DNA of 64,000 nt from Cherax quadricarinatus (GCF_038502225.1 NC_091369.1:13855469-13919468); one strand, 5' to 3'. Shown: positions 45,082-57,800, counted from the stretch's first letter. Notes: generated from the sequence alone by a model not told the origin. Translations and numbers: made by a program.

Positions 45082-46570
45082 CTGTGTCAAACGCCTTCTT
45101 GCAGTCCAAGAAAATGCAATCCACCCACCCCTCTCTCTCTTGTCTTACTGCTGTCACCATGTCATAGAACTCCAGTAGGTTTGTGACACAGGATTTCCCG
45201 TCTCTGAAACCATGTTGGCTGCTGGTGATGAGATCATTCCTTTCTAGATGTTCCACCATTCTTCTCCTGACAATCTTTTCCATGATTTTGCGTGCTATAC
45301 ATGTCAGTGACACTGGTCTGTAGTTTAGTGCTTCATGTCTGTCTCCTTGTTTAAAGATTGGGACCACATTTGCTGTCTTCCATGCCTCAGGCAATCTCCC
45401 TGTTTCGATAGATGTATTGAATATTGTTGTTAGGGGTACACATAGCGCCTCTGCTCCCTCTCTCAGGACCCATGGAGAGATGTTATCTGGCCCCATTGCC
45501 TTTGAGGTATCTAGCTCACTCAGAAGCCTCTTCACTTCTTCCTCGGTTGTGTGCACTGTGTCCAGCACATGGTGGTGTACCCCACCTCTCCGTCTTTCTG
45601 GAGCCCCTTCTGTCTCCTCTGTGAACACTTCTTTGAATCTCTTGTTGAGTTCCTCACATACTTCACGGTCATTTCTTGTTGTCTCTCCTCCTTCCTTCCT
45701 TAGCCTGATTACCTGGTCCTTGACGGTTTTCTTCCTGATGTGGCTGTATAACAGCTTCGGGTCAGATTTGGCTTTTGCTGCTATGTCGTTTTCATATTGA
45801 CGTTGGGCCTCCCTTCTTATCTGTGCATATTCATTTCTGGCTCTACGACTGCTCTCCTTATTCTCCTGGGTCCTTTGCCTTCTATATTTCTTCCATTCCC
45901 TAGCACAATTGGTTTTTGCCTCCTTGCATCTTTGGGTGAACCATGGGCTCATCCTGGCTTTTTCATTATTCCTGTTACCCTTGGGTACAAACCTCTCCTC
46001 AGCCTCCTTGCACATTTTTGCTACATATTCCATCATCTCATTAACTAGCTTCCCTGCCAGTTCTCTGTCCCACTGAACCTCATTCAGGAAGTTCCTCATT
46101 CCCGTGTAGTCCCCTTTCCTGTAGTTTGGTTTCATTTGTCCTGGCCTTCTTGCTTCCCCCTCCACTTGTAGCTCTATTGCGTATTCGAAGCTCAAAACCA
46201 TATGATCGCTGGCCCCAAGGGGTCTTTCATATGTGATGTCCTCAATATCTGCTCTACTCAAGGTGAATACTAAGTCCAGTCTTGCTGGTTCATCCTCTCC
46301 TCTCTCTCTTGTAGTGTCCCTTACGTGTTGGTACATGAAGTTTTCCAGTACCACCTCCATCATCTTAGCCCTCCATGTATCTTGGCCCCCATGTGGCTCC
46401 AAGTTCTCCCATTCGATCTCCTTGTGGTTAAAGTCGCCCATGATCAGGAGCTTTGCCCTGCATGCATGAGCTCTTCTGGCCACTGCAGCCAGTGTGTCAA
46501 CCATAGCTCTATTGCTCTCATCATACTCTTGCCTTGGCCTCCTGCTGTTCTGTGGTGGGTTATACATCAC
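45082..46570 (-). pseudogene. CR1-like endonuclease C-terminus and RT N-terminus
   Basis: About 496 codons. APE endonuclease residues: LLIMGDFNHKEIEWEN, LDLVFTLSRADIED and the catalytic GASDHMVLSF. A basic linker follows. RT fingers: LPEAWKTANVVPIFKQGDRH, LNYRPVSLTCIARKIMEKIV, SSQHGFRDGKSCVTNLL and the palm box CIFLDCKKAFDTV. Beyond FDTV the frame is shifted; the extra bases lie near 45075-45082, next to the sequence for KRLVQKLE in the other frame. Confidence 0.85.
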
Positions 46571-46612
46571 TGCACTCTGGGACCACCAGAGTGAAGCGTT
46601 CCCGCTATGTAA

Positions 46613-47566
46613 TCACTTTCTTCTCTGCAGCTCATCAAAATTCCATCGATGTTTGATCAGTAATGCCACTCCTCCACCTCCCCTGTTCCTTCTGTCTTTT
46701 CTCAGGATCTGGTATCCCGCTGGAAAGATGGCATCTGTTATCATACCTGTAAGCTTGGTTTCTGTGATCGCTATGATGTCTGGTGATGCCTCTTTGACTC
46801 TTTCGTGCCACTCCTTCCACTTGTTTGTTATTCCATCAGCGTTTGTGTACCATACCTTCAGTTTCCTTTCCAACACTGTGGTTTGGGGGGCCTGTGGGGG
46901 TGGGAGACCTGGTAGCATACTGTGGGATTCTATGGTTGGGGGTTGGGTGGAAGCTGTGGGTATGGATTGTATTGTGTGTTGGGATGGTGTGATAGGTTGT
47001 GGGGTTCTGAGGATAGTTGTGTGTGTGCTTGCCCTTGCTGCTCTGTTCTGCTCTGACTGACCTCTGCTGGTTCCATCCTTGTCTCCTTTCCTAGCTCCTT
47101 TCGCTTTTTTGTCCTCTCCCTCAGCTGCTGTCTGTGTTCTGTCTCTGTCTAGGAACACCTTCTTGTACTTTCCCGCGCTTTTCAACCGTGGTTTCTCTTG
47201 GAGGATCCTGTTCCGCACTGTTTCTGTCCTGAGAATCAGCTTGATCGGTCGGTTTCTCCCCTTCAAGTACCCCCCTATTCTCTGAAAATTTACAGTCTCA
47301 TCCATGTCTTCTCCCCCTATTTCTGTGATGATTTTCTCAATCTCCTTTCTTTCTTCCTGCCGTCTTTCAGTGTGTGTCCTTTCCTCTCTCTCCCGAAGCC
47401 CATGGATAATCACTGATTTTGCCCTTTCCTCCTCCCATTGCCTCTCCCTCTGTGACTCTGGTTCCTGTCTGTATGTGGTCATTTTCTCCCTTGATTTTTC
47501 CAGTGGCTCTTGGTAGCATGGTTGTGCCTCAGCATTCGACCTATCTCCCTCTCCATCTGCACCCAT
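46613..47566 (-). pseudogene. CR1-like ORF1-type domain fused in frame to endonuclease N-terminus
   Basis: 317 codons. Residues about 30-155 look like a LINE ORF1 RNA-binding domain: SVIIHGLREREERTH, then VNFQRIGGYLKGRNRPIKLI and YKKVFLDRDRTQ. A Ser/Thr/Pro-rich linker follows. From about 233 the APE endonuclease starts: LKVWYTNADGITNKWKEW, SPDIIAITETKLTG and GGGGVALLIKHRWNFDEL. A break near 46600 separates it from the rest of the nuclease. Having the ORF1-type domain and the nuclease in one frame is not the usual two-ORF layout, so it may be a fusion or a start inside a longer ORF1. Confidence 0.75.
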
Positions 47567-47831
47567 CTGCTCTTCCCTTCCACTCCCTGGCCCTTCTTTG
47601 CAGGCTAATATGACCTTAGCATAATTCTTATCTCCTTCCTTCCTGTTCAGCCTCTCATCTTCGTATGTTTTTTTTTTTTTTTTTTTTCGCCAGTATTCTC
47701 CCGGCCCGGGTCTTTTCCAAGTAGTGGTGACCTGGCCTTGGCTCCCTATCTGGGGAGTGTCTTGAGACTTAAGTCTCCCATGGGAGGAGGTACAAGTACC
47801 CCCTCATCTTTGGGACCAACTGTCCCCAGGC

Positions 47832-48215
47832 CTAGCCACATTCCCCGCCCTCATGGGGCTTGTAGGGAGAAGCTAGGCCTCTGGTCTGCCATCTGCCCCG
47901 CCCCAAAGGGGCTCGTGGGTCTTCGTATGGTGTGTGTTCTCTGGTCACTACCCCTGAGACTTGCTTCAGCCTGTTTACCTCAAATTCTAGGACCTTTACC
48001 CTGGCTACTGCAGTTTCGACTTGTGCTTCCCAATTCTTCGTCTCCTTCTCCAACCTCTTTTCCCATTTCACAGAGAGCTCTTTCTCCATTTTTTCAGAAA
48101 GCTCTCCTAATTTTCTCTCCCATTCTTGCTTTATCCTTTTCCACTGTTCCTCCATCCATTCCTCCCTACCAGTACCATTGTCATCTGATCCCTGATTCCT
48201 GCGAGTCCCAACCAT
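47832..48215 (-). CDS. CR1-like ORF1 N-terminal segment (coiled coil)
   Basis: 127 codons from ATG: MVGTRRNQGSDDNGTGREEW, then a charged helix rich in W, K and E (about residues 18-75) with VKVLEFEVNRLKQV, a heptad-like coiled coil typical of LINE ORF1 trimerisation regions. It ends at TGA before a non-coding gap (47570-47830) that includes a T-run at 47670-47687. The element's 5' end is taken at this ATG; any 5'UTR would extend into the GA-rich DNA. Confidence 0.65.
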   Translation of the reverse strand: MVGTRRNQGSDDNGTGREEWMEEQWKRIKQEWERKLGELSEKMEKELSVKWEKRLEKETKNWEAQVETAVARVKVLEFEVNRLKQVSGVVTREHTPYEDPRAPLGRGRWQTRGLASPYKPHEGGECG

Positions 48216-48223
48216 TTTTTTTT

Positions 48224-48600
<377 letters not shown>

Positions 48601-48641
48601 GGAAGGGTTATAGGGTCACTTCACAGGAAGGTGTAAAATCC

Positions 48642-48646
<5 letters not shown>

Positions 48647-48723
<77 letters not shown>

Positions 48724-48731
48724 TGCATATG

Positions 48732-48826
<95 letters not shown>
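48647..48826. repeat. (GT)n microsatellite
   Basis: About 180 bp with four interruptions. Confidence 0.95.
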
Positions 48827-49800
<974 letters not shown>

Positions 49801-50190
49801 CTCTCTGCTTCCCCTTCTGGTTTATCCTCTGAGACTTCGTCAACCTACACCACCAGTTTCTTGGCCCCCGTCATGCACACTCGTAAAGCTGCGTACGTAG
49901 TAGTAAGGCTTCACGACCTCCAGTTCATTTTCATTATTCTCCTGACATCCCTCATAATTCGTCAGCTTTCTTTTTCTTACGTCTATGTTTCTCCTATTAC
50001 TCCTCCTCTCATTCTGAATTGTCATTCAACGTATCATTTCGCCTGAGTATTTTGCACGTAGTAATCGTGTCTCCTCTTCACCGCACCCACATATGTAACT
50101 ACGAACTCATCTCGTTTGCGCGCACGCGATTTTTTCACACGCATATGTTTTCTCGTGCGTGTGTTTTTCGCACGTGTTTGCCCGTTCGCA

Positions 50191-50194
<4 letters not shown>
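49801..50194. other. No recognisable feature
   Basis: Nothing seen. Confidence 0.4.
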
Positions 50195-50229
<35 letters not shown>

Positions 50230-50340
50230 TTTATTTGTATTGAAAATACGACAGTTTCAGTTTTTTTAAATTCTGACACGACTGATATTTTGGCCGGTGT
50301 CCGCACCGAATTCAGAGATTGTGGATAGAAGCGTGGAATA

Positions 50341-51093
50341 TTGAGGAAGGATGGGAAGGATGAGAGGGACAGGAAGGATGGGAAGGATGAGAGGGACAGG
50401 AAGGATGGGAAGAATGAGAGGGACAGGAAGGATGGGAAGGATGAGAGGGACAGGAAGGATGGGAAGAATGAGAGGGACAGGAAGGATGGGAAGGATGAGA
50501 GGGACAGGAAGGATGGGAAGGATGAGAGGGACAGGAAGGATGGGAAGGATGAGAGGGACAGGAAGGATGGGAAGGATGAGAGGGACAGGAAGGATGGGAA
50601 GGATGAGAGGGACAGGAAGGATGGGAAGGATGAGAGGGACAGGAAGGATGGGAAGGATGAGAGGGACAGGAAGGATGGGAAGGATGAGAGGGACAGGAAG
50701 GATGGGAAGGATGAGAGGGACAGGAAGGATGGGAAGGATGAGAGGGACAGGAAGGATGGGAAGGATGAGAGGGACAGGAAGGATGGGAAGGATGAGAGGG
50801 ACAGGAAGGATGGGAAGGATGAGAGGGACAGGAAGGATGGGAAGGATGAGAGGGACAGGAAGGATGGGAAGGATGAGAGGGACAGGAAGGATGGGAAGGA
50901 TGAGAGGGACAGGAAGGATGGGAAGGATGAGAGGGACAGGAAGGATGGGAAGGATGGGAAGGATGGGAAGGATGAGAGGGACAGGAAGGATGGGAAGGAT
51001 GAGAGGGACAGGAAGGATGGGAAGGATGGGAAGGATGAGAGGGACAGGAAGGATGGGAAGGATGGGAAGGATGGGAAGGATGGGAAGGATGGG
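50341..51093. repeat. 27-bp satellite, ~27 units
   Basis: Unit GGGAAGGATGAGAGGGACAG plus GAAGGAT. It breaks down to 9-bp GGGAAGGAT units at the 3' edge (50946-51090). Purine-rich on the plus strand. All six frames stay open because 27 is a multiple of 3 and no unit contains a stop. Confidence 0.95.
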
Positions 51094-51282
51094 AAAGGCT
51101 TGCACACACGTTACTTGTTATTTTTCAATAAATATAAATATTTTCTAAGGAATATTTATGGCACTAATTTCCCCTGGTAACTTAAAATATATTTCCAGTG
51201 AAGTTGCATTTCAGCGACCCTTTTGGGTTTAGCGCATATGGTTAAATTAACGCATTTCAGCCCTTGGGATTACATATATCAT
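51094..51282. other. Spacer between two satellites
   Basis: AT-rich; nothing recognised. Confidence 0.4.
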
Positions 51283-52406
51283 GTTGCAGGTGGCGCGCAT
51301 CATGTTGCACCTGGCCACCGTCATGTTGCAGATGACCTGTATCATGTTGCAGATGACCTGTATCATGTTGCAGATGACCTGTATCATGTTGCAGATGACC
51401 TGCATCATGTTGCAGATGACCTGTATCATGTTGCAGATGACCTACATTATGTTGCAGATGACCTGCATCATGTTGCAGATGACCTGCATCATGTTGCAGA
51501 TAACCTACATTATGTTGCAGATGATCTGCATCATGTTGCAGATGACCTACATCATGTTGCAGATGACCTGCATCATGTTGCAGATGACCTGCATCATGTT
51601 GCAGATAACCTACATTATGTTGCAGATGATCTGCATCATGTTGCAGATGACCTACATCATGTTGCAGATGACCTGCATCATGTTGCAGATGACCTACATC
51701 ATGTTGCAGATGACCTGCATAATGTTGCAGATGACCTGCATCATGTTGCAGATGACCTGTATCATGTTGCAGATGACCTGCATCATGTTGCAGATGACCT
51801 GCATCATGTTGCAGATGACCTGCATCATGTTGCAGATGACCTGCATCATGTTGCAGATGACCTGCATCATGTTGCAGATGACCTGCATCATGTTGCAGAT
51901 GACCTGCATCATGTTGCAGATGACCTGCATCATGTTGCAGATGACCTGCATCATGTTGCAGATGACCTGCATCATGTTGCAGATGACCTGCATCATGTTG
52001 CAGATGACCTGCATCATGTTGCAGATGACCTGCATCATGTTGCAGATGACCTGTATCATGTTGCAGATGACCTGCATCATGTTGCAGATGACCTACATTA
52101 TGTTGCAGATGATCTGCACCATGTTGCAGATGATCTGCATCATGTTGCAGATGATCTGCATCATGTTGCAGATCTGTATCATGTTGCAGATGACCATGTT
52201 GCAGATCGTGTTGCAGTTTCCTTGCATCACGGTGCAGCTGACCTACATCATTTTGCAGATGACCATGTTTCAGCTGGCTTGCATCATGTTGTAGGTGGCC
52301 TATATGTTGCAGATGGCCTGCATCACGTTGCAGATGGCCTGCATCACGTTGCAGATGGCCTGCATCACGTTGCAGATGGCCTGCATCACGTTGCAGATAG
52401 CTCTTA
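51283..52406. repeat. 21-bp satellite, ~53 units
   Basis: Unit CATCATGTTGCAGATGACCT plus G. It gives a 7-residue repeat (DDLHHVA) in one frame and open frames on both strands. A 105-bp (five-unit) block starting GATAACCTACATTATG is duplicated at 51499 and 51604. The 3' edge (52200-52400) shifts to GATGGCCTGCATCACGTTGC. Confidence 0.95.
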
Positions 52407-52424
52407 TCATGCTGCATATCTCCC

Positions 52425-52672
52425 CGACGCCGGGTCACTTGGAGGTCAATGGTTCGATCCCCCGTATGGGTGAAAACACTGGGGCGTGTTTCCTGTACCT
52501 GTTCATCTAACAGGAAATAGGTACCTTGGCGTTAGCCAACTGGTGTGGGTCGCATCTTAGGGGATAAGATTAACGTAATTTACATAAATACTCTGCATAA
52601 CCAGGGTCTATGTTAGCTATGGTCTGTATAAGTTGTATCATGTAATTGTAGGATATTATTATTTGGATTGTA
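52425..52672 (+). mobile_element. tRNA-derived SINE 5, head truncated
   Basis: B box GGTTCGATCCCCCGTATGG, the central domain (CACTGGGGCGTGTTTCCTG, CCAACTGGTGTGGGTCGCAT), then ATACTCTGCATAACC and an ATT tail. It sits at the edge of the 21-bp satellite and lacks the first 25-30 bases of the tRNA head. Confidence 0.75.
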
Positions 52673-52682
52673 TGGTTTCTTA

Positions 52683-52735
52683 ACATAAGAATATAAGAAA
52701 GAAGGAACACTGCAGTAGGCCTACTGGTCCATTGC
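52683..52735 (-). mobile_element. L2-type LINE tail fragment
   Basis: ATAAGAATATAAGAAAGAAG, GAACACTGCAGTAGGCCTAC and TGGTCC, matching the 16392 terminus. Confidence 0.65.
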
Positions 52736-52909
52736 GAGACAGAGCCAGTATTCGTTGAATTTTTCTCCTGGGAGGATAATGGAAAGAATGAATTTGTGTA
52801 CACTCGTACCACTGAGAGTAACGAGGTGGTCCCTAACACCCTAAGGGGACTGGACCATTAGGTCGACGCTTTGATGGACAATACTGGTAATAGGTTGGTA
52901 GACAACTAC

Positions 52910-53085
52910 CATGGAATTGTTAATGTTTTGAGCACTGACAATACTGTGCAATACTTGCATGTCTAAATTTACTGTAGAAACGTTTCGCCAATCAGTGGCT
53001 TCCTCAGTGAAATACACATACGAATGGTGGAAGATTAGAAGGAGTTTGAGGTAGTCACTCAGCCTGGAGTCGATGCGCTTCTTAC
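52910..53085 (-). mobile_element. Penelope-like terminal repeat 4, minus strand
   Basis: AGAAACGTTTCGCC, ATCAGTGGCTTCCTCAGTG and AGTTTGAGGTAGTCACTCAG in the complement order. Stem II is GCCA..TGGC. Confidence 0.65.
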
Positions 53086-53261
53086 TATGAAACTCTGACC
53101 TCAAACTTGAATACAGCCCCAGAGAGATACAGGTAAAACCTTACGGTCAGTTTGACCACTACTGGACACTGGTGTGGGAGACCGATAATGAATACAAGTG
53201 AGAAAGCCTGTAAACTGTGTAGTTATATTCGTACAACACTATGGAAATTTATAATTGTGTG

Positions 53262-53263
<2 letters not shown>

Positions 53264-53354
<91 letters not shown>
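53264..53354. repeat. (AC)n then (AT)n compound microsatellite
   Basis: AC at 53264-53294, AT to 53353, then MITE copy 3. Confidence 0.95.
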
Positions 53355-53357
<3 letters not shown>

Positions 53358-53739
53358 GTGCCGAATAGGCAGAATTTGCGATCTTGGCTTAAATAGCAAC
53401 GCTCATCTTGCCATATAGGACAAGTGAAAATTTGTGTATGCAATAATTTCGCCAAAATCGTTCTGAACCTAACGAAAAAAATATACTTCACTGTGTTTGT
53501 TTAGTATTAAATTACTGTAAACAAATCTAAAATATATTTATTTGGGTTAGGCTAAAATAAATTGTTCTTGTTATAATAAGGTTAGGTAAGTTTTCTAAGA
53601 TTCTTCTGGTGCAAAATTAAAATTTTTTACATTAACATTAATGAAAAAAATATATCTTTAAACTTATAAGAGAAAATTTTAGAAAGGACTTAATTTTGAA
53701 TGAGTTCTTGCTAATTGACCAGTTTTACATATTCGGCTC

Positions 53740-53742
<3 letters not shown>
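53354..53742 (+). mobile_element. MITE copy 3 inside (AT)n
   Basis: Left end TGTCGTGCCGAATAGG is perfect; right end ATATTCGGCTCCACAT is altered. Body collinear with copies 1 and 2. Confidence 0.8.

Positions 53743-53814
<72 letters not shown>
53742..53814. repeat. (AT)n microsatellite
   Basis: Shared boundary of MITE copy 3 and the 3' end of LINE-B copy 3. Confidence 0.95.
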
Positions 53815-53816
<2 letters not shown>

Positions 53817-54414
53817 CAAGTCGGCCGTCTCCCACCGAGGCATGGTGACCCAAAAAGAAAGAAAATCCCCAAAAAGAAAATACTTTCATCATTCAACACT
53901 TTCACTTCACTCACACATAATCACTGTTTTTGCAGAGGTGCTCAGAACACAACAGTTTAGAAGCATATACGTATAAAGATACACAACATATCTCTCCAAA
54001 CTGCTAATATCCCGAACCCCTCCTTTAGAGTGCAGGCAACATTGTACTTCCCATTTCCAGGACTCAAGTCCGGTTATATAAAAATAACCGGTTTCCCTGA
54101 ATCTCTTCACTAAATATTACCCTGCTCACACTCCAACAGATCGTCAGGTCCCATATACCATTCGTCTCCATTCACTCCTATCGAACACGCTCATGCACAC
54201 CTGCTGGAAGTCCAAGCCCCTCGCCCACAAAACCTCCCTTACCCCTTCCTTCCAACCTTTTCGAGGACGACCCCTACCCCGCCTTCCTTCCCCTACAGAT
54301 TTATACGCTCTCTATGTCATTCTACTTTGATCCATTCTCTCTAAATGACCAAACCACCTCAACAACCCCTCTTCTGCCCTCTGATTAATACTTTTATTAA
54401 CTCCACACCTTCTC

Positions 54415-55404
54415 CTAATTTCCACACTCCGAATTTTCTGCATAATATTTACACCACACATTGCCCTTTAGACAGGACATCTCCACTGCCTCCAACCGCC
54501 TCCTCGCTGCTGCATTCACAACCCAAGCTTCACACCCATATAGGAGTGTTGGTACTACTATACTTTCATACATTCCCTTCTTTGCCTCCATAGATAACGT
54601 TTTTTGTCTCCACATATACCTCAATGCACCACTCACCTTTTTTCCCTCATCAATTCTATGATTAACCTCATCCTTCATAAATCCATCCGCCGGCACGTCA
54701 ACACCCAAGTATCTGAAAACATTCACTTCTTCCATACTCCTCCTCCCCAATTTGATATCCAATTTTTCTTTATCTAAATCATTTGATACCCTCATCACCT
54801 TACTCTTTTTTATGTTCACTTTCAACTTTCTACCTTTATATACACTCCCAAACTCATCCACTAACCTTTGCAATTTTTCTTTAGAATCTCCCATAAGCAC
54901 AGTATCATCAGCAAAAAGCAACTGTGTCAATTCCCATTTTGTATTTGATTCCCCATAATTTAATCCCACCCCTCTCCCGAATACCCTAGCATTTACTTCT
55001 TTTACAACCCCATCTATAACTATATTAAACAACCATGGTGGCATTACATATCCCTGTCTAAGACCTACTTTTACTGGGAAGTAGTCTCCCTCTCTTCTAC
55101 ACACCCTAACCTGAGCCTCACTATCCTCATAAAAACTCTTTACAGCATTTAGTAACTTACCACCTATTCCATATACTTGCAACATCTGCCACATTGCTCC
55201 CCTATGCACTCCATCATATGCCTTTTCTAAATCCATAAATGCAATAAAAACTTCCCTACCTTTATCTAAATACTGTTCACATATATGTTTCAATGTAAAC
55301 ACTTGATCTACACATCCCCTACCCACTCTGAAACCTCCTTGCTCATCCGCAATCCAACATTCTGTCTTACCTCTAATTCTTTCAATTATAACTCTACCGT
55401 ACAC
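54415..55404 (-). pseudogene. LINE-B reverse transcriptase, central and C-terminal part
   Basis: 329 codons: YGRVIIERIRGKTECWIADE, QGGFRVGRGCVDQV, FIAFMDLEKAYDGVH, GLRQGYVMPPWLFNIVIDG, catalytic LLFADDTVLMGDS, FRYLGVDVPADGF and LYGCEAWVVNAAARRRLE. A frameshift near 54430 precedes the GRGRPRKGW tail, which is still present at 54230-54290. Confidence 0.85.
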
Positions 55405-55526
55405 TTTTCCTGGTATACTCAGTAAACTTATTCCTCAATAATTTTTACAATCTCTTTTGTCCCCCTTCCCTTGATATAAAGGGACTATACATGCTCTATG
55501 CCAATTCCTAGGTACCTTCCCATCTT

Positions 55527-56117
55527 TCATACATTAAACAAAAATACCAACCACTCCAACACTATATCCCCCCCTGCTTTTAACATTTCTGTCATGATCC
55601 CGTCAGTTCCAGCTGCTTTACCCCCTTTCATTCTACGTAATGCCTCACGCACCTCCCCCACACTCACATCCTGTTCTTCTTCACTCCTAAAAGATGGTAT
55701 ACCTCCCTGGCCAGTGCATGAAATTACCACTTCCCTTTCTTCATCGACATTTAAAAGTTCCTCAAAATATTCTCGCCATCTACCCAAAACCTCCATCTCC
55801 ATATCTACTAACTCCCCTACTCTGTTTTTAACTGACAAATCCACTCGTTCTCTAGGCTTTCTTAACTTGTTTAACTCACTCCAATTTTTTTTCAGATTTT
55901 CATTAAAATTTATTGACAGTGCCTCTCCCACTCTATCATCTGCTCTCCTTTTACACTCTCCCACCACTCTCTTCACCTTTCTTTTACTCTCCATATGCTC
56001 TACTCTTCTTATAACACTTCTGCTTTGCAAAAACCTTTCATAAGCTAACTTCTTCTCTTTTATCACACCCTTTACTTCATCATTCCACCAATCACTCCTC
56101 TTTCCTCCTGCACCCAC
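55527..56117 (-). pseudogene. LINE-B linker and RT N-terminal part
   Basis: 196 codons: GAGGKRSDWWNDEVKGVIKE, EVLGRWREYFEELLNVDEER, REALRRMKGGKAAGTDGIMT, EMLKAGGDIVLEWLV. Breaks at 55527 and before 55404 disrupt the NYRGISLL box. Confidence 0.8.
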
Positions 56118-56149
56118 CCTCCTATAACCACAAACTTCTGCCCCACATT

Positions 56150-56629
56150 CTAATACTGCATTTTTAAAACTATTCCAACCCTCTTCAACCCCCCACTACT
56201 CATACCTGCACCAGCCCACCTTTCTGCCAATAGTTTCTTATATCTCACCCGAACTTCCTCCTCCCTTAGTTTATACACTTTCACCTCCCCCTTGCTTGCT
56301 GTTGCCATTTTCCTCTTTTTCCATCTACCTCTTACTCTAACTGTAGCTACAACTAAATAATGATCCGATATATCAGTTGCCCCTCTATAAACATGTACAT
56401 CCTGGAGCCTACCCATCAACCTTTTATCCACCAATACATAATCTAACAAACTTTCATTACGTGCTATATCATACCTTTTATATTTATTTATCCTCTTCTT
56501 CATAAAATATGTATTACTTATTACCAAACCTCTTTCTACACATAGCTCAATTAAAGGCTCCCCTTTTTCATTTACCCCTGGCACCCCAAATTTACCTACT
56601 ACTCCCTCCACAACATTTTTGCCCACCAT
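56150..56629 (-). pseudogene. LINE-B endonuclease C-terminal part
   Basis: 159 codons with LDYVLVDKRLMGRLQDVHVY and the catalytic ATDISDHYLVV. Upstream, after a stop, lies VYAPGEVRSVEERERFWEML. The N-terminal endonuclease motif is missing. Confidence 0.8.
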
Positions 56630-56850
56630 TACTCATACACTTGGTTCAAAACTTCCCACACATTCACTCAACATTTCCCAAAATCTCTCTCTCTCCTCTA
56701 CACTTCTCACTTCTCCAGGTGCATATACGCTTACTATAACCCACTTTTCACATCCAACCTTTATTTTACTCTACATAATCCTTGAATTAATATATTTATA
56801 GTCCCTCTTTTCCTGCCATAACTTATCCTTCAACATTATTGCTACTCCTG

Positions 56851-57304
56851 TGGAGGTAGTAAGCTGGCAGACAGCAACCGCCCAGGGAGGTAGTACCGTC
56901 CTGCCATGTGAGTGTAAAATGGAAGCCTGTAATTGTTTTACATGATAGTACGATTGGTGTCTTTTTTTTCTGTCTCATAAACTTACAAGAATTCAGGTAC
57001 GTCTTGCTACGTCTACTTACACTTAGGTCACACTACACATACATGTACAAGCACATATGTGCACACTCCTCCTGGTTTTTTCTATTTTCTTATTAGTTCT
57101 TGTTCTTGTCTATTTCCACTTATCTCCATGGGCAAGTGGAACAGAATTTTTCCTCCGTAAGCCATGCGTGTTGTAAGAGGCGACTGAAATGCTGGGAGCT
57201 AGGAGCTAGTAACCCCTTGTCCTGTATACTTTACTAATATAAAAATACAAACTTTTGTTTTTCTTTTTGGGCCACCCTGCCTCGGTGGGATACGGCCGGT
57301 TTGT

Positions 57305-57306
<2 letters not shown>
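56851..57306 (+). mobile_element. Internally deleted LINE derivative (5'UTR joined to 3' tail)
   Basis: About 455 bp: 5'UTR block GGAGGTAGTAAGCTGGCAGA to GTAAGAGGCGACTGAAATGC and CTAGTAACCCCTTG, directly followed by the LINE-type terminus TTTTTGGGCCACCCTGCCTC, GGTGGGATACGGCCGG and TTTGTTG, then (AT)n. No coding region in between. Behaves like a non-autonomous partner of the LINE A/B group. Confidence 0.7.

Positions 57307-57382
<76 letters not shown>
57307..57382. repeat. (AT)n microsatellite
   Basis: Between the deleted LINE derivative and LINE-A copy 3. Confidence 0.95.
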
Positions 57383-57385
<3 letters not shown>

Positions 57386-57687
57386 GCGTGCGTGAGCGTG
57401 TTTGATAGGAGTGAATGGAGACGAATGGTTTTTAATACTTGACGTGCTGTTGGAGTGTGAACAAAGTAACATTTATGAAGGGAAGGGGTTCAGGGAAACC
57501 GGCAGGCCGGACTTGAGTCCTGGAGATGGGAAGTACAGTGCCTGCACTCTGAAGGAGGGGTGTTAATGTTGCAGTTTAAAAACTGTAGTGTAAAGCACCC
57601 TTCTGGCAAGACAGTGATGGAGTGAATGATGGTGAAAGTTTTTCTTTTCGGGCCACCCTGCCTTGGTGGGAATCGGCCAGTCTGATA
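57383..57687 (+). mobile_element. LINE family A copy 3, last ~300 bp
   Basis: Starts within the final codons (CAGGCGTGCGTGAGCGTGTT) and runs through the full 3'UTR. Both borders are (AT)n. Confidence 0.9.
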
Positions 57688-57703
57688 AAAAAAAAAGTAA
57701 AAA

Positions 57704-57707
<4 letters not shown>

Positions 57708-57799
<92 letters not shown>
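57708..57799. repeat. (AT)n microsatellite
   Basis: About 92 bp at the 5'-truncation edge of LINE-A copy 2. Confidence 0.95.

Positions 57800-57800
<1 letters not shown>

Larger units (their letters stand above)
43951..48215 (-). mobile_element. Near-complete CR1-like LINE
   Basis: About 4.27 kb on the minus strand with ORF1, an ORF1-domain/endonuclease frame, RT, C-terminal region and 3' terminal tandem words (CTAGGTGAGTA) in (GT)n. By eye it carries one frameshift in RT (near 45080), one stop near 44513 and one break near 46600. It is the reference copy for the seven shorter CR1-like fragments here. Confidence 0.85.
53815..56849 (-). mobile_element. LINE family B copy 3 (RTE-like), minus strand
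   Basis: About 3.0 kb. The 3'UTR at 53815-54080 ends in (AT)n. The coding region is broken into three frames. The 5' end is truncated inside the endonuclease near 56849, where it meets a plus-strand internally deleted LINE derivative head to head. Confidence 0.85.

Noticed and set aside
45417..47060. Plus-strand frames of 65-190 codons across 45-47 kb
   Set aside because: Antisense shadows of the minus-strand CR1-like element.
50034..51180. Open frames of 260-360 codons on both strands
   Set aside because: Product of the 27-bp satellite; every frame stays open at once, the opposite of a coding signature.
51223..52473. 416-codon histidine/aspartate-rich frame
   Set aside because: 21-bp satellite translated in one frame, with 393- and 337-codon frames in others. 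Substitutions do not favour one frame.
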